Below, one piece after another: positions 1 through 10,732 of a stretch of DNA of 47,794 bases. Each line of letters starts with the position of its first letter. The stretch's first letter is position 1. Made by a program: the position numbers and the translations under genes. The stretch covers positions 1 through 47,794 of the forward strand of contig DAHXPC010000012.1 of assembly GCA_027364575.1 (NCBI GenBank), read 5' to 3'. Source of the stretch: a bacterium (GTDB taxonomy: Bacteria; Pseudomonadota; Gammaproteobacteria; UBA6186; Azoamicaceae). The notes beneath the pieces are model-generated. The model saw nothing but the letters and a program-made list of their open reading frames with translations, made no database searches and was not told the DNA's origin.

Positions 1-168
1 GTATTCGGGCTTGCCGCTTAAAATGCTGTGGTTTTACTAGAAAAAAATTCACTGTTAGGGTATTTGCAACAGTGCCGGATTAGGCTCTGTCAAAGTGGGC
101 TGCCGAGTAAAGAGACTGAGCTCAGGCTAATGTGGTAAGATCTCTCCTTTATTAGTCTTTGAGACTAT

Positions 169-198
169 TTGTGTACCCATTAAGTACAAACCTATAAA
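169..198 (+). promoter_or_regulatory. Possible sigma70-type promoter for the glycosyltransferase-prfC pair
   Basis: TTGTGT at 169-174 and TATAAA at 193-198 are 18 bp apart, just before the gene starting at 214. The implied leader is only about 10 nt, so either translation starts almost leaderless or the true promoter lies further upstream. Nothing else was recognised in bases 1-213, which have stop codons in all forward frames. Confidence 0.25.
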
Positions 199-213
199 AA
201 TAGAGTTATTGAG

Positions 214-1248
214 TTGAATAGCATACATATAGTTATTTCGGGGATTTGCCTTTTTTTTACTTCTGTTATCGGTGTTCGATTATTTTGTCGCTATGCGATA
301 AAAAATGGAATATTGGATGTGCCCAATGATCGATCTTCCCACCAAGAAGTCACGCCTCGTGGGGCGGGTGTGGTATTTGTTTTATTATGGTTTTTCACCC
401 TGCTAACGGGTTATCAGTTGGATTGGGTTTCAGGTAAGCAATTGCTTATTTTTCTACCCAGCACAGCTTTAGTTTCTGCCATTGGTTTTTATGATGATAA
501 CTTCGAGCTTGCGGCTTCCAAACGGTTGTGGATCCAGGGCCTGGCGGCCGTCATTTGGCTATGCCTTGTTGGTGACATGTCAGGCCTACACCTATTCAAC
601 CAATCCGCCGTACATTTAGGTTGGGTAGGGCTAGTGGTTGCCTTTTTGGGACTGGTTTGGTCGACCAATATTTATAATTTTATGGATGGCTTAGATGGCA
701 TGGCCGCCGTGGAGGCCTTATTTGTCTTTGGCGTCGGCGGGTTATTATTTTGGCAAATCGGGGAAAGTAACCTTGCCTTATTAGCTTGGTGCTTGGTATT
801 AACGGTCGCCGGATTTTTAGTTTGGAATTGGCCCAAAGCGCGTGTATTTATGGGCGATGTGGGCAGTTATTGTCTAGGATTTTTAGTGGCTGCTTTTGCA
901 TTGGTGGGCGATCGTTGGTATCACATACCCATAACGTTATGGGTTATTTTATATGGAATATTTTGGTTTGATGCCACGGTTACTTTATTGCGACGTCTTT
1001 GGTTAAAAGAGAATTTAGCCATGGCACATCGAGAACATGCCTTTCATCGATTACATAGATTAGGGTATTCACATAGTCAGGTTTTGCGAGGCGTTATTGC
1101 CTTAAATTGTGTTTTGACTGGAATTGCGCTCTGGGCCAGTCATCATCCCCTTTATATTGGCTGGTGCTTGCTATTAACCGTTAGTATTTTGTCTTTAATA
1201 TACTTAATCATTGAAAAATTAAAGCCTATGCAAAGGATCAATCGATAA
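214..1248 (+). CDS. Undecaprenyl-phosphate sugar-1-phosphate transferase, WbpL/WecA type (glycosyltransferase family 4)
   Basis: Integral membrane enzyme that transfers a sugar-1-phosphate from a UDP-sugar onto undecaprenyl phosphate, starting O-antigen or related glycan synthesis at the inner membrane. Of 344 residues, the hydrophobic segments cover most of the chain. Family motifs visible: DVPNDRSSH (35-43) followed by PRGAG, a GFYDDN aspartate pair (91-96), [11 protein letters not shown] (152-162), VFMGDVGS (211-218) and [11 protein letters not shown] (272-282). The DVPNDRSSH opening and the His-rich loop favour the WbpL/WbcO branch over WecA or MraY. The start is TTG: no ATG or GTG is in frame before the first membrane helix, and the ribosome binding site is weak. 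The last base of its stop codon is the first base of the next gene's ATG, so the two are probably co-translated. The sugar substrate cannot be read from sequence. Confidence 0.88.
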   Translation: MNSIHIVISGICLFFTSVIGVRLFCRYAIKNGILDVPNDRSSHQEVTPRGAGVVFVLLWFFTLLTGYQLDWVSGKQLLIFLPSTALVSAIGFYDDNFELAASKRLWIQGLAAVIWLCLVGDMSGLHLFNQSAVHLGWVGLVVAFLGLVWSTNIYNFMDGLDGMAAVEALFVFGVGGLLFWQIGESNLALLAWCLVLTVAGFLVWNWPKARVFMGDVGSYCLGFLVAAFALVGDRWYHIPITLWVILYGIFWFDATVTLLRRLWLKENLAMAHREHAFHRLHRLGYSHSQVLRGVIALNCVLTGIALWASHHPLYIGWCLLLTVSILSLIYLIIEKLKPMQRINR

Positions 1249-2837
1249 TGCAAGTGCCTAAACATTTAGATCCGGTCACCTCTCGGTGTACCTTTGCCAT
1301 CATTTCTCATCCCGATGCCGGTAAGACCACCATTACCGAAAAATTATTGTTATTTGGAGGCGCTATTCAATTAGCCGGGACTGTTAAAGGCCGCAAGGCT
1401 TCACGTCATGCAACCTCGGATTGGATGGAGCTTGAAAAACAACGGGGAATATCGGTCACGACTTCTGTTATGCAGTTTCCGTATAAAAACCGCATGATGA
1501 ATTTGTTAGATACGCCTGGGCATGAAGACTTCTCAGAAGATACCTATCGAACGCTCACGGCCGTGGATTCTGCCTTAATGGTGATTGATGCGGTTAAGGG
1601 GGTAGAGTCCCGAACCATAAAGCTGATTGAAGTTTGTCGCTTGCGGGATACGCCCATCATTACTTTTATTAATAAATTGGATCGCGATAGCCGAGAGCCC
1701 ATAGAGCTTTTGGATGAAATTGAACGGATTTTAAATATTTGTTGTGCGCCCATCACCTGGCCTATTGGCATGGGTAAGCATTTTAAAGGGATCTATCATT
1801 TAGCATTAGATAGGATTTGTCTTTATCAACCCGGCCAAAATGAAAAGATCCAAGCCGCGAATATTATAGAAGGTCTGCATAATCCTGAATTGGATACACT
1901 CATTGGGGCAGATATTGCCACCGAATTTCGCAATGAATTGGATTTAGTGCAAGGGGCAAGTCATACCTTTGATAAAGACGCCTTTTTGAAAGGTGAATTA
2001 ACCCCGGTCTTTTTTGGATCGGCATTAAATAATTTTGGTGTTCGAGAATTGCTAGATGCGTTTGACGAATATGCGCCATTGCCAGAGCCCAGACAAACAG
2101 AAAGTCGGCAGGTCCTTCCGGTAGAAGAAAAATTTACCGGATTTATATTTAAAATTCAGGCTAATATGGATCCCCAGCATCGGGATCGCATCGCCTTTAT
2201 GCGAATATGCTCTGGAAAATATCATCAAGGCATGAAAATGCGCCATGTGCGTTTGGGTAAAGATATTCAAATCGCCAATGCCTTAACCTTTATGGCAGGG
2301 GAGCGAGATCGCGTTGTGGAAGCCTGGCCGGGTGACATTATTGGTTTACATAATCATGGCACCATTCAAATTGGAGATACCTTTACGCAAGGTGAAAATC
2401 TAAAGTTTATCGGTGTGCCGTATTTTGCGCCCGAACTGTTTAGAGCAGTGAGGCCTAAAGATCCGTTGAAAGCCAAAGCTTTACAAAAAGGGCTAATACA
2501 ATTATCGGAAGAGGGTGCTACCCAAGTCTTTAGGCCGCTCAATAAAAATCAGATTATTCTAGGTGCAGTCGGGGAATTGCAATTTGATGTGGTTGCCCAT
2601 CGATTACAATATGAATATAACGTCGATTGTGTTTATGATGCGATTAACGTGTCAACGGCTCGATGGGTAAAATGTAAAGATCCGAAAAAATTAGCAGAAT
2701 TTGAACTAAAGGCCAAAGATAATTTAGCCATCGATGGGGGCGATAATTTAACCTATTTAGCGCCCACCATGGTTAATTTAAACTTAACCATGGAGCGCTG
2801 GCCCGATATTACTTTCTTTGCAACGCGTGAGCATTAA
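1248..2837 (+). CDS. prfC: Peptide chain release factor 3 (RF3)
   Basis: Translational GTPase that removes RF1/RF2 from the ribosome after peptide release. It has 529 residues, the same as the E. coli protein. GTPase motifs are in order: P-loop SHPDAGKT (20-27), DTPGHEDF (about 88-95) and NKLD (about 142-145). Elongation-factor-like domain II and the C-terminal region follow. Its ATG overlaps the TAA of the preceding membrane glycosyltransferase by one base (TAATG), implying coupled translation; this is an unusual neighbour for prfC. Its 3' end overlaps the 3' end of the convergent valS by 4 bp. Confidence 0.97.
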   Translation: MQVPKHLDPVTSRCTFAIISHPDAGKTTITEKLLLFGGAIQLAGTVKGRKASRHATSDWMELEKQRGISVTTSVMQFPYKNRMMNLLDTPGHEDFSEDTYRTLTAVDSALMVIDAVKGVESRTIKLIEVCRLRDTPIITFINKLDRDSREPIELLDEIERILNICCAPITWPIGMGKHFKGIYHLALDRICLYQPGQNEKIQAANIIEGLHNPELDTLIGADIATEFRNELDLVQGASHTFDKDAFLKGELTPVFFGSALNNFGVRELLDAFDEYAPLPEPRQTESRQVLPVEEKFTGFIFKIQANMDPQHRDRIAFMRICSGKYHQGMKMRHVRLGKDIQIANALTFMAGERDRVVEAWPGDIIGLHNHGTIQIGDTFTQGENLKFIGVPYFAPELFRAVRPKDPLKAKALQKGLIQLSEEGATQVFRPLNKNQIILGAVGELQFDVVAHRLQYEYNVDCVYDAINVSTARWVKCKDPKKLAEFELKAKDNLAIDGGDNLTYLAPTMVNLNLTMERWPDITFFATREH

Positions 2838-5605
2838 GGCAAATTGATAATATCTTGAAGTCGGCTGCTGAATTTTATTTTGGCAGCCTTTAGCTCTTCC
2901 AACCGCATTTTATCTTGTGCCACGATCTCACTCGGGGCATTTTTGATAAAATTCTCATTGGATAGTTTTTGATTGATTTTGTCCAGATCTTTATCAATTT
3001 TATCCATTTCTCTTTGTAAGCGCGCACTTTCTGCAGCCTTGTCAATGAGATTTGCCATGGGGATCAAGATTTCTAGATTGCCGACTAATGCCGTTGCTGT
3101 CGCAGGGCGATTTTTATCAGGCGAAAGTAGGGCAACAGAACTTAATTTAGCCAGGGCAAGTAGCAAAGATTGATATTTTTGTAAACGCAGATTGTCTTCC
3201 TCTGTCGTATTAAAAAACAGGACAGGCACTGCTTGTCCAGGTTTTATATTCATTTCACCGCGAATATTACGTATCGCAAGAATGATGGATTTTACCCAAA
3301 CAATATCCGTTTCAGCGCTTTTATCGATCTCCTCCGCTAGGCATTCGGGGTAGGGCTGTAACATAATTGTGTCACCCGTTTTCCCCGCAATAGGGGCTAC
3401 TTGTTGCCATAGGGCTTCGGTGATATAGGGCATAAAAGGGTGGATCACACGCAGCATTTCTTCAAATAGCGTGATTAAGGTATAACGAGTACCCAGGGCA
3501 GCCATAGGATCTGCATTGGCATCATTTAAAACTGGTTTGGACAGTTCCAGATACCAGTCACAATATTCATTCCAGGTAAAATCATAAATCGTTTGTGCGG
3601 CCAAATCAAAGCGATATTGAGATAAATGTTTTTCAACCGTTGCTTTGGTTTGTTGCCAGCAAGAAAATATCCAGTGATCGACTGTACTTAAGGTTTTAGG
3701 TGCATGTATGTCGGTTATTTTATCCTGTGTATTTAATAAAACATAACGGGCGGCATTCCAAAGCTTATTGCAAAAATGTCTATAGCCTTCAATTCTGCCA
3801 AAATCAAAGCGAATGTGTCGGTTTGCACTGGCAAGGGCTGCAAAGGTAAACCGGAGCGCATCTGTCCCATACGCTTGTATACCCATTGGAAACTGGGTGC
3901 GAGTCGCTTTTTCTGCGCGCTTGGCCAGTTGCGGTTGCATCATGCCTGTGATGCGCTTTTTAACCAGACTTTCGAGATCAATGCCATCAATTAAATCAAT
4001 GGGATCGATTACATTGCCTTTGGTTTTGGACATTTTTTGCCCATCTTCATCCTGAATTAACCCATGGATATAGACGTCTTGAAAAGGCACTTGATTCGTA
4101 AACTTTAAGCCAAACATGATCATTCGAGCGACCCAAAAGAAAATAATATCAAACCCGGTAATTAATACTTGGGTAGGATAAAAAGTTTGATAGCGCTCAG
4201 TGTTTTCTGGCCAGCCTAAAGTGGAAAAGGGCCAAAGGGCAGAGGAAAACCATGTGTCTAAGACATCTTCATCTTGTTTAAGCGTAATATCATTGGATAG
4301 ATGATATTTTAAACGAACCGCATTTTCATCTATACCCACATAAATTTTGCCATCATCCCCATACCAAGCCGGGATCCGGTGACCCCACCATAATTGTCGG
4401 CTAATACACCAATCTTGAATATTATTCATCCATTCAAAATAGGTTTTAGACCAGTTTTCTGGAATAAAGCGAATTTGCCCATTTTTAACCGCATCGATGG
4501 CCGGTTTTGCCAATGTCTCAATTTTGACAAACCATTGATCGGTTAATAGTGGCTCTAAAATGGTGCCACTTTTATCGCCTCTGGGGACATTTAACAGATG
4601 CGGCTCAATTTTTTCAATCAGATCCAGATCGGTTAGATCCTGAATGATTTTTTCGCGTGCCACAAAGCGATCCAGACCTCGATAGGGTTCAGGCACCTCA
4701 TCATTTAAAGTGGCATCTATGGTGAAAATATTAATGGGTTGAAGCTTATGGCGCTCGCCCATCGCATAATCATTAAAATCATGCGCTGGGGTAATTTTAA
4801 CGCAGCCCGTGCCAAATGCTGGATCAACCGTATCATCTGCAATGATTGGAATAAATCGGTTGGTTAACGGTAATTGCACTTCGCTGCCAATAAGCGTTGA
4901 GAAGCGAGGATCTTCCGGGTGAACGGCAACCGCGACATCGCCTAACAGGGTCTCTGGGCGTGTGGTGGCAACCACGATAGGTCCTTGTCCATTTTTCAGC
5001 GGATACCGTATATACCATAGCGATCCTTTTTCTTCTTCGGATTCCACTTCCAGATCAGACACAGCCGTTTTTAATACCGGATCCCAATTCACCAATCGTT
5101 TGCCGCGATAAATTAAGCCTTCATCAAATAAACGAATAAAAATTTCCGTGACGGCTTTTGACATTTCTGGATCAAGGGTAAAACGTTCGGAGTTCCAATC
5201 GACAGAAGCACCCATTCGTCGTAACTGGCGGGTAATATTGTTGCCAGACTTCGTTTTCCATTGCCAAATTTTTTCCACAAAGGCTTCTCGGCCCAATGTA
5301 TGACGAGTTTGTTTTTCGGCTAATAGTTGTCGTTCCACCACCATTTGGGTTGCGATACCCGCATGATCGGTTCCTACTTGCCACAATGTGTTACGGCCTT
5401 TCATGCGCTGAAAACGCACCAAAATATCCATTAAGGTTTGTTGAAACGCATGTCCCATATGCAAACTGCCCGTGACATTTGGGGGCGGGATCATAATGCA
5501 ATAGGGTTGCCCGTTTCCGGTAGGTGAAAAATAGCCTGCTTTTTCCCAGCGAGGATACCATTCTGCTTCCAGTTCAGTTGGATCATAATTTTTATCTATT
5601 ATCAT
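2834..5605 (-). CDS. valS: Valyl-tRNA synthetase
   Basis: Class I aminoacyl-tRNA synthetase charging tRNA-Val, with an editing domain that clears Thr-tRNA-Val. It carries [13 protein letters not shown] (HIGH motif, about 40-52), KMSKTKGN (KMSKS loop, about residue 530) and a C-terminal coiled coil (about 860-920) typical of ValRS. The start chosen is ATG at 5605, giving 923 residues, because AAAAGAAG precedes it at good spacing and the protein then opens with the usual short lead into DP-x-x-x-E. A GTG six codons upstream (5623) would overlap pepA. It follows pepA by 11 nt, so the two are probably one operon. holC, which often lies between pepA and valS in gammaproteobacteria, is absent. Confidence 0.97.
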   Translation of the reverse strand: MIIDKNYDPTELEAEWYPRWEKAGYFSPTGNGQPYCIMIPPPNVTGSLHMGHAFQQTLMDILVRFQRMKGRNTLWQVGTDHAGIATQMVVERQLLAEKQTRHTLGREAFVEKIWQWKTKSGNNITRQLRRMGASVDWNSERFTLDPEMSKAVTEIFIRLFDEGLIYRGKRLVNWDPVLKTAVSDLEVESEEEKGSLWYIRYPLKNGQGPIVVATTRPETLLGDVAVAVHPEDPRFSTLIGSEVQLPLTNRFIPIIADDTVDPAFGTGCVKITPAHDFNDYAMGERHKLQPINIFTIDATLNDEVPEPYRGLDRFVAREKIIQDLTDLDLIEKIEPHLLNVPRGDKSGTILEPLLTDQWFVKIETLAKPAIDAVKNGQIRFIPENWSKTYFEWMNNIQDWCISRQLWWGHRIPAWYGDDGKIYVGIDENAVRLKYHLSNDITLKQDEDVLDTWFSSALWPFSTLGWPENTERYQTFYPTQVLITGFDIIFFWVARMIMFGLKFTNQVPFQDVYIHGLIQDEDGQKMSKTKGNVIDPIDLIDGIDLESLVKKRITGMMQPQLAKRAEKATRTQFPMGIQAYGTDALRFTFAALASANRHIRFDFGRIEGYRHFCNKLWNAARYVLLNTQDKITDIHAPKTLSTVDHWIFSCWQQTKATVEKHLSQYRFDLAAQTIYDFTWNEYCDWYLELSKPVLNDANADPMAALGTRYTLITLFEEMLRVIHPFMPYITEALWQQVAPIAGKTGDTIMLQPYPECLAEEIDKSAETDIVWVKSIILAIRNIRGEMNIKPGQAVPVLFFNTTEEDNLRLQKYQSLLLALAKLSSVALLSPDKNRPATATALVGNLEILIPMANLIDKAAESARLQREMDKIDKDLDKINQKLSNENFIKNAPSEIVAQDKMRLEELKAAKIKFSSRLQDIINLP

Positions 5606-5616
5606 AAAATCTTCTT

Positions 5617-7110
5617 TTAACACCGATCGAGTAAATATTGGACTAGTAAGGGAACAGGCCGACCTGTTGCCCCGCGTTCTTTACCAAGGCTTCGAAAAGC
5701 CGTTCCAGCCACATCTAAATGGGCCCAATGGTATTTTTTGGTAAAGCGCGCTAAGAAACAGGCGCCTAAAATGGTTCCGGCTTCTGGTGGATTGCCAATA
5801 TTGGCAATATCCGCAAAATTGCTATTTAAGGCTTCTTGATACTCATCCCATAAGGGCAATTGCCAGCATCGGTCAAAACTTGCGATCCCGGCATCAAAGA
5901 GATCATTGGCTAATGGGTTATGGTTGCTTAATAATCCTGAGACATGGCCACCAAAAGTTGCCGCACACGCGCCGGTTAAAGTTGCGATATCAATCACGAC
6001 ATCCGGATCAAAACGTTCAACGTAGCTGAGCGCATCGCATAACACCAAGCGTCCTTCTGCGTCAGTATTTAAAATTTCAATCGTGAGGCCGGACAAACTG
6101 GTAACAATATCATCGGGTCTTGCGGCTTTACTGCCTGGCATATTTTCAGCACAGGTAATGACGCCAATAATATTGAGTGGCAATTCTAATTCCGCTGCTG
6201 CCCGTAGGGTTGCCAGGACTGCGGCTGCACCACACATATCGTATTTCATGCCAATCATGTTTGCAGGAGATTTTAAGGAATTCCCGCCGGTGTCAAAGGT
6301 AATGCCTTTGCCGACCAAAACAATTGGTTTTTGTTTGTCTTTAGCGCCTTTATATTCAAGCGTAATAAAGCGGGGGGGATTGTCACTGCCTTTGGCAACG
6401 GCTAATAGAGCGCCCATTTTAAGTGCTGCTATTTCCTTTTCATCCAAAATAGTGGTTTGAACACTTTGAAATTCTTTGCTAATTTTTTCTGCTTCTTTTG
6501 CCAGATAAATCGGCGTGCAGACATTCGGTGGGGTATTGCCTAAATTCTTCGCTAACGATATTCCTTTCGCAATGGCTTGGCCTTCCAGAACGGCACGTTC
6601 TGCTGGAATTAAATCTCGTCTTGTGGGCACCGTTAAGACAATGCGACGCAGGGCAAAGCGGTTTTTTTCTTTTTTACTTTTATAATCATCAAAAACGTAT
6701 ACAGTGCCTAATATAATTTCGACCGCTTGGCGAATTTTCCAGCGGATGTCGCGGCCTTTTACGTTTAATTCGGTCAAAAAAGACACCATTTCGCTAGAAC
6801 CCGTTTGAATGACAGCGGATGTGGCTTTACGAATAATATCTCGAAATTCTTTATCGCCGAGCTCTCGCTCTTTGCCACAGCCGACTAACAGTACGCGATC
6901 AGCCAGTGTATTGGGTATTTGATGCAATAATAGGGTTTGACCTGTTTTGCCATCGAGATCGCCTTTGCGCAGTACGTTGCTAATATATCCTTGGCTTGCC
7001 GTATCTAAGCGCTCTGCGATGGCGCTCAGGCGGCGGCTTTCAAAAACCCCAACAATAATGCAATGTGCGCGTTGTTTTTCCGGATGGCCTGTTTTGACAC
7101 TGAATTCCAT
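5617..7110 (-). CDS. pepA: Leucyl aminopeptidase PepA (M17 family)
   Basis: Two-metal cytosolic aminopeptidase of 497 residues; in E. coli it also binds DNA as an Xer recombination accessory factor. The metal-site segments are present: [10 protein letters not shown] and [10 protein letters not shown] in the middle, and the M17 signature NTDAEGRL (about 345-352). The ATG at 7110 is chosen because the protein then starts [14 protein letters not shown], matching the E. coli N-terminus, and GGAG sits 5 nt upstream. The open frame extends 25 codons further upstream but those residues do not look like PepA. It is divergent from lptF and upstream of valS, a conserved gammaproteobacterial arrangement. 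Confidence 0.97.
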   Translation of the reverse strand: MEFSVKTGHPEKQRAHCIIVGVFESRRLSAIAERLDTASQGYISNVLRKGDLDGKTGQTLLLHQIPNTLADRVLLVGCGKERELGDKEFRDIIRKATSAVIQTGSSEMVSFLTELNVKGRDIRWKIRQAVEIILGTVYVFDDYKSKKEKNRFALRRIVLTVPTRRDLIPAERAVLEGQAIAKGISLAKNLGNTPPNVCTPIYLAKEAEKISKEFQSVQTTILDEKEIAALKMGALLAVAKGSDNPPRFITLEYKGAKDKQKPIVLVGKGITFDTGGNSLKSPANMIGMKYDMCGAAAVLATLRAAAELELPLNIIGVITCAENMPGSKAARPDDIVTSLSGLTIEILNTDAEGRLVLCDALSYVERFDPDVVIDIATLTGACAATFGGHVSGLLSNHNPLANDLFDAGIASFDRCWQLPLWDEYQEALNSNFADIANIGNPPEAGTILGACFLARFTKKYHWAHLDVAGTAFRSLGKERGATGRPVPLLVQYLLDRC

Positions 7111-7238
7111 AAATACTCCAAAACGATAAGGATTAAGTAGTCTGCGCATTAAAAAACTGATAGTGTACCTCAAGTTCGATACCATTTTAAATTTATCTTA
7201 ATTGACTGCTAAGTGCAAAATAGGGATGCCGGCGATAG

Positions 7239-8327
7239 ATGCGAATAGTTGCTAGATACATAACTAAAGAGGTTGTTGTTGCCTTTTCGGTGATTACCCT
7301 GATTTTATTGCTGATTGTGCTTAGCAATCGCTTTGCTGCTTATTTGGCCAAAGCGGCAACGGGCGAATTACCGATTAAATTGGTCTTTCATATTGTAGGT
7401 CTTTATACCCCAGAGCTATTAAGCTACCTTATTCCATTGGGTCTATTTATTGCGATTTTGTTTACCTATGGTCGTCTATACGCCGATAGCGAAATGATTG
7501 TGCTGTTTGCTTGTGGGGTTAGTTTAAGGCGGATAATCAATTTAACGATAGCCCTTGCACTGGTGATTGCTCTATTAACAGGCTGGCTAACTTTATGGTG
7601 CGTACCCAAAGTCGCGTTACTGAGAGAAAAAATATTAGCAGAGGGAGAAGCCTTTGGGGTCATGCAATCATTGCTCCCAGGCAGATTTCAGTCTTTTGCC
7701 GAAGGACGCTTGGTATTTTATATTGAAGATGTCTCTTCTAAACAAGATAATATTAAAGGTGTGTTTATTGCAGAACGCCCCACTGATCTCTCCATAAATG
7801 AGAGTAGCTGGGCTTTCATTACGGCAGAAGATGCCAAAATAAAGCGCGATGAAAAGACCCATGATTTTTATTTGGTTTTAAATAAGGGGCATCGTTATCA
7901 AGGTTTGCCAGGGACTGCCAATTACACGCTGGTCTCATTTGAAGAATATGGACGCACTATTCCACATGCAGCTCCGCCCATTCCCAGTGATTCCTTAAGA
8001 CTGAAAGAGAGTGTAAATTTGTTTACGTCTAGGGATCCGGTAGAGACGGCTGAATTACAGTGGCGTTTATCTTTGCCTTTAACGGTGCCTATTTTGGCTT
8101 TACTGGCAGTGCCTTTCTCGCGCGTCAGACCCCGCCAGGGAAGATTTGCTAAATTTTTGCCCGCCATTGGCGTTTATATTATTTATTATAATTTATTCAC
8201 CGTGAGTAAGCGCTGGGTAGCCTCTGGTGTATTACCGGCTTTTATTGGTGTTTGGTGGGTACATCTATTATTTTTATTGATAGGCCTAAGCTTGGTGGTT
8301 AAAGAATCCAGTGGGTTAAGAAAATAA
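7239..8327 (+). CDS. lptF: LPS export ABC transporter permease LptF
   Basis: Inner-membrane subunit of the LptB2FG complex that extracts lipopolysaccharide from the inner membrane and passes it to LptC/LptA. It has 362 residues with the YjgP/YjgQ architecture: three N-terminal membrane helices (about 10-35, 55-80, 100-120), a periplasmic beta-jellyroll (about 130-260), then three C-terminal helices (about 275-355). NRFAAYLAKAATGELP near the N-terminus is typical. The start has only a weak ribosome binding site (AGGGA about 12 nt upstream). lptG starts on the next base after its stop. Confidence 0.95.
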   Translation: MRIVARYITKEVVVAFSVITLILLLIVLSNRFAAYLAKAATGELPIKLVFHIVGLYTPELLSYLIPLGLFIAILFTYGRLYADSEMIVLFACGVSLRRIINLTIALALVIALLTGWLTLWCVPKVALLREKILAEGEAFGVMQSLLPGRFQSFAEGRLVFYIEDVSSKQDNIKGVFIAERPTDLSINESSWAFITAEDAKIKRDEKTHDFYLVLNKGHRYQGLPGTANYTLVSFEEYGRTIPHAAPPIPSDSLRLKESVNLFTSRDPVETAELQWRLSLPLTVPILALLAVPFSRVRPRQGRFAKFLPAIGVYIIYYNLFTVSKRWVASGVLPAFIGVWWVHLLFLLIGLSLVVKESSGLRK

Positions 8328-9401
8328 ATGCATATAAAAATTGTCGATCAATATATAGCAAAATTAATTATTGGCACGGTTTTGGTTGTGGCACTGGCGT
8401 TGCTAGGATTCGATCTTTTTTTTAATTTGGTGCATGAATTAAGCGTCATCGGGAAAGGAAAATATACGCTTGGCACGGCTTTTCATTATTTAGCACTCAC
8501 GATCCCCAGCCGCATTTATATTATGTTTCCTTGGTCTGCATTAATCGGCACCTTAATTGGATTGGGTGCGCTTGCCAGCCATAGCGAATTAGTGATTATG
8601 CGGGTTTCTGCCATTTCGGTTGCTAGAATTACTTGGGCGGTGTTAAAAGCGGCAATTTTATTAATGGTGGTAGCCGTTTTATTAGGGGAGGGCATTGCAC
8701 CCACGACGGAGCGTCTAGCCCAAAATAAACGCACCCTTGCGTTAAGTGGCGGTCAAACGATTAACACTGCCTATGGTTTGTGGATAAGACAAGGAGAAGA
8801 ATTTATTCATGTTCAAACCGTACAGTTTAAAGGAGAATTGTACGGCGTTACCCGTTATCGTTTTACTGCCGATCAAAAATTACAAGAAACCTTATATGCG
8901 CAAACTGCTGTGAAACAGGGCAAACAGTGGCAATTAAAAAATGTGCGCGGTACCACGTTCTTATCCGATAAAACAGAAGTCTTTGAACAAAAAGAAATGT
9001 TAGTTTCACATTTGTTGGAGGCTGAAATTTTAGAAACGGCGATGGTTAAACACCCCGAGCGTTTATCTATTCCCGCCTTATGGCGAGTGATCCGCCATCA
9101 AACTAAAAATGAGTTGAGTGCACAAAATTATGAATTAGCCTTGTGGACCAAAATTTTACAACCCTTTGTTATTTTGATGATGGTATTTTTAGCTGCCCCC
9201 TTTGTTTTTGGCCCTTTAAGAACAGTGAGCATGGGATTCAGAATTGTGGTGGGGATATTGGTGGCATTCTCCTTTCATACCATCAACAACCTGTTTGCCC
9301 CTTTAGCCGTGGTTTATCAGCTGCCGGCTATATGGGCGGTGTTATCGCCCATTATCGTATTTAGCGGGGTTGGCGTTTGGTTGTTGAAGCGAGCGAAATA
9401 A
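8328..9401 (+). CDS. lptG: LPS export ABC transporter permease LptG
   Basis: Partner permease of LptF in LPS export, 357 residues, with the same 3+3 membrane-helix layout around a periplasmic domain (about 130-260). The N-terminus (MHIKIVDQYIAKLI) and the loop FFNLVHELSVIGKGKY are characteristic. It begins at the base after the lptF stop, so translation is coupled. A tRNA-Val gene follows 36 bp downstream with no clear terminator between. Confidence 0.95.
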   Translation: MHIKIVDQYIAKLIIGTVLVVALALLGFDLFFNLVHELSVIGKGKYTLGTAFHYLALTIPSRIYIMFPWSALIGTLIGLGALASHSELVIMRVSAISVARITWAVLKAAILLMVVAVLLGEGIAPTTERLAQNKRTLALSGGQTINTAYGLWIRQGEEFIHVQTVQFKGELYGVTRYRFTADQKLQETLYAQTAVKQGKQWQLKNVRGTTFLSDKTEVFEQKEMLVSHLLEAEILETAMVKHPERLSIPALWRVIRHQTKNELSAQNYELALWTKILQPFVILMMVFLAAPFVFGPLRTVSMGFRIVVGILVAFSFHTINNLFAPLAVVYQLPAIWAVLSPIIVFSGVGVWLLKRAK

Positions 9402-9437
9402 CGTGGTATTCTTTTTTCTCTTTGGTAAAGCTATCTT

Positions 9438-9512
9438 AGGCGCGTAGCTCAGTGGTAGAGCACTACCTTGACATGGTAGTGGTCGGTGGTTCGATCCCAC
9501 TCGCGCCTACCA
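9438..9512 (+). tRNA. tRNA-Val (anticodon GAC)
   Basis: The cloverleaf closes fully: acceptor AGGCGCG pairs with CGCGCCT, D arm GCTC/GAGC, anticodon stem CTACC/GGTAG around loop TTGACAT (anticodon GAC), T arm with TTCGATC loop, discriminator A and genomically encoded CCA. The accessory patch (toxin-antitoxin, repeats, AlbA_2 gene) begins immediately downstream, as is common for islands next to tRNA genes. Confidence 0.97.
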
Positions 9513-9601
9513 GTTCATTTCATTGCGAATGACATTTGATTTGTTATGGCAATCTGCCCCCAATCCATTTTATATTCCCATGCAACAATTACCTAAGTAA
9601 C

Positions 9602-9895
9602 CTATTCGGAATATCTTTCTAATGCTTTTTTGTAAACTTCGTTTCGTTCACGTTTTCCAACTGATAATACAAATATAGTAATAATATTATCGTCTACCTC
9701 ATACACTAATCTATAGCCTGATGATCTCAATTTTATTTTATATAGATTCGTGCCCCCGCTAAGTCGATCTTTAGGTACATGTGGGTTTTTCATGCGTTCA
9801 CCGAGCTTTTTCTTCAACTCATCTCTTACAGGAATGCCTAATTTCTTCCATTCCTTTAAGGCAGAGGGCACAAATTCCAGCTCATAAGTCTTCAA
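9602..9895 (-). CDS. RelE/StbE-family toxin (mRNA interferase-like)
   Basis: A 97-residue basic protein with the RelE/ParE fold pattern: an N-terminal strand YELEFVPSALKEWKKL, helices with DELKKKLGERMKNP, then LYKIKLRSSGYRLVYEV and a C-terminal strand ending SVGKRERNEVYKKA. In the RelE family these basic and Arg/Tyr positions cut mRNA on the ribosome; that activity is inferred here. It overlaps the 3' end of the upstream antitoxin gene by 14 bp, so it is translated from the same transcript. It is full length with no sign of decay. Confidence 0.9.
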   Translation of the reverse strand: MKTYELEFVPSALKEWKKLGIPVRDELKKKLGERMKNPHVPKDRLSGGTNLYKIKLRSSGYRLVYEVDDNIITIFVLSVGKRERNEVYKKALERYSE

Positions 9896-10145
9896 GTTTT
9901 ATCCTGATAGCCTGATTTTTTTCCTTAAACCTGGATTTCGCCAGTTCTAGCAATTCAATATTTTCAATGGCTTCTAGCATGATTTCGTAGGTCTTGGCGG
10001 GTACTATATACGCGGTTGGTTTATTGTGGTTCAGAAGGGCGATTGTTTCACCATCTGCTTGCGTCAGCAGCGCGCTTGGGTTTTTTTTAAATTCTGAAAT
10101 GCTTGCAAATAAGGCTGCATGTACATGTTCCATCTTAATCACCAT
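9882..10145 (-). CDS. RelB/StbD (Phd/YefM-type) antitoxin
   Basis: An 87-residue protein. The N-terminal half matches Phd/YefM/StbD DNA-binding antitoxins (ASISEFKKNPSALLTQADGETIALLNHNKPTAYIVP) and a charged C-terminal tail presumably wraps the toxin. It lies first in the operon. The ATG at 10145 lies at the edge of a palindromic operator; a second in-frame ATG at 10133 is also possible, and neither has a strong ribosome binding site. Antitoxins of this family usually repress their own operon together with the toxin, which fits the operator described separately. Confidence 0.88.
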   Translation of the reverse strand: MVIKMEHVHAALFASISEFKKNPSALLTQADGETIALLNHNKPTAYIVPAKTYEIMLEAIENIELLELAKSRFKEKNQAIRIKLEDL

Positions 10146-10197
10146 AATTAGACCATAAATATGACCTAATTATAGATCTTTTTAAAGACCCAATCAA
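10145..10197 (-). promoter_or_regulatory. Promoter and palindromic operator of the toxin-antitoxin operon
   Basis: Reading the minus strand, TTGATT (10197-10192) and a perfect TATAAT (10174-10169) are exactly 17 bp apart. An interrupted palindrome, 10145-10172 on the plus strand (TAATTAGACCAT, 4-bp spacer, ATGACCTAATTA; 10 of 12 positions pair), covers the -10 box, the predicted start of transcription (about 10162) and the edge of the start codon. This is the layout expected of an autorepressed toxin-antitoxin operon. Confidence 0.72.
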
Positions 10198-10312
10198 GGC
10201 CGGCTGGTTTGTGCTTTCCTGCACCCCAATAATGCTTTGTCTACCCCCTAGCCGCCTTATGGGCGTCATTTTTCCAGAGAGGTGGGGAGAACATAGATCG
10301 GTGCCTGGTAGT

Positions 10313-10418
10313 TAATATTACAAACAAATATTGATTTTGGTTATATAACAAAAATTTGATTATGGGAAGTTTGCGGGTATGGGTTTGGCATTGTTTCGTA
10401 CCTTTTTGATGTATGGTG
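10313..10418 (+). repeat. Direct repeat, copy 1 (about 106 bp)
   Basis: It matches 10733-10838 at a constant offset of 420 bp with no gaps over the core and roughly 89-90% identity by eye. The best-conserved part contains GATTATGGGAAGTTTGCGGG followed by TATGGGTT. The tail ATGGTGCAATTACTTCTTGA (about 10414-10433) resembles the motif expanded after copy 2. Confidence 0.8.
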
Positions 10419-10547
10419 CAATTACTTCTTGAGCTTGATTTCTAGCTGTCACGGTTGTACTACTAGGTACACAGTTAAATACACGATACGTTCTTTTACA
10501 ACGTTATAAATTAATTATTTCGTGAGGTTTTCAATGAGCGCTCCAGC

Positions 10548-10666
10548 GGTAGCGTAACGTGCTTTCTCCTTACAAATTTGCCCTAATAAGGTAACCTTTG
10601 GCCCTTCACTTTACATCTAAGTTAATAAGCTCAAACTTGAATTTACAGAAAGCACGTTACACTACC
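10548..10666. repeat. 119-bp element bounded by 20-bp inverted repeats (MITE-like or long hairpin)
   Basis: The left end at 10548-10567 (GGTAGCGTAACGTGCTTTCT) is the reverse complement of the right end at 10647-10666 with one mismatch. The 79-bp interior has no open frame of note. Terminal inverted repeats of this size around a short non-coding core fit a miniature transposable element. No target-site duplication is visible, so a stable hairpin with another role is not excluded. Confidence 0.55.
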
Positions 10667-10732
10667 TTTTCGGAAGATTGCTTAATTTATTTAAGGGCCA
10701 AGGATCACGCGCACATTGGTGGTGCCAGGCAC

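Noticed and set aside
6083..6460. 125-codon open frame antisense to pepA
   Set aside because: It overlaps the catalytic core of a clearly conserved enzyme and shows no protein features of its own.
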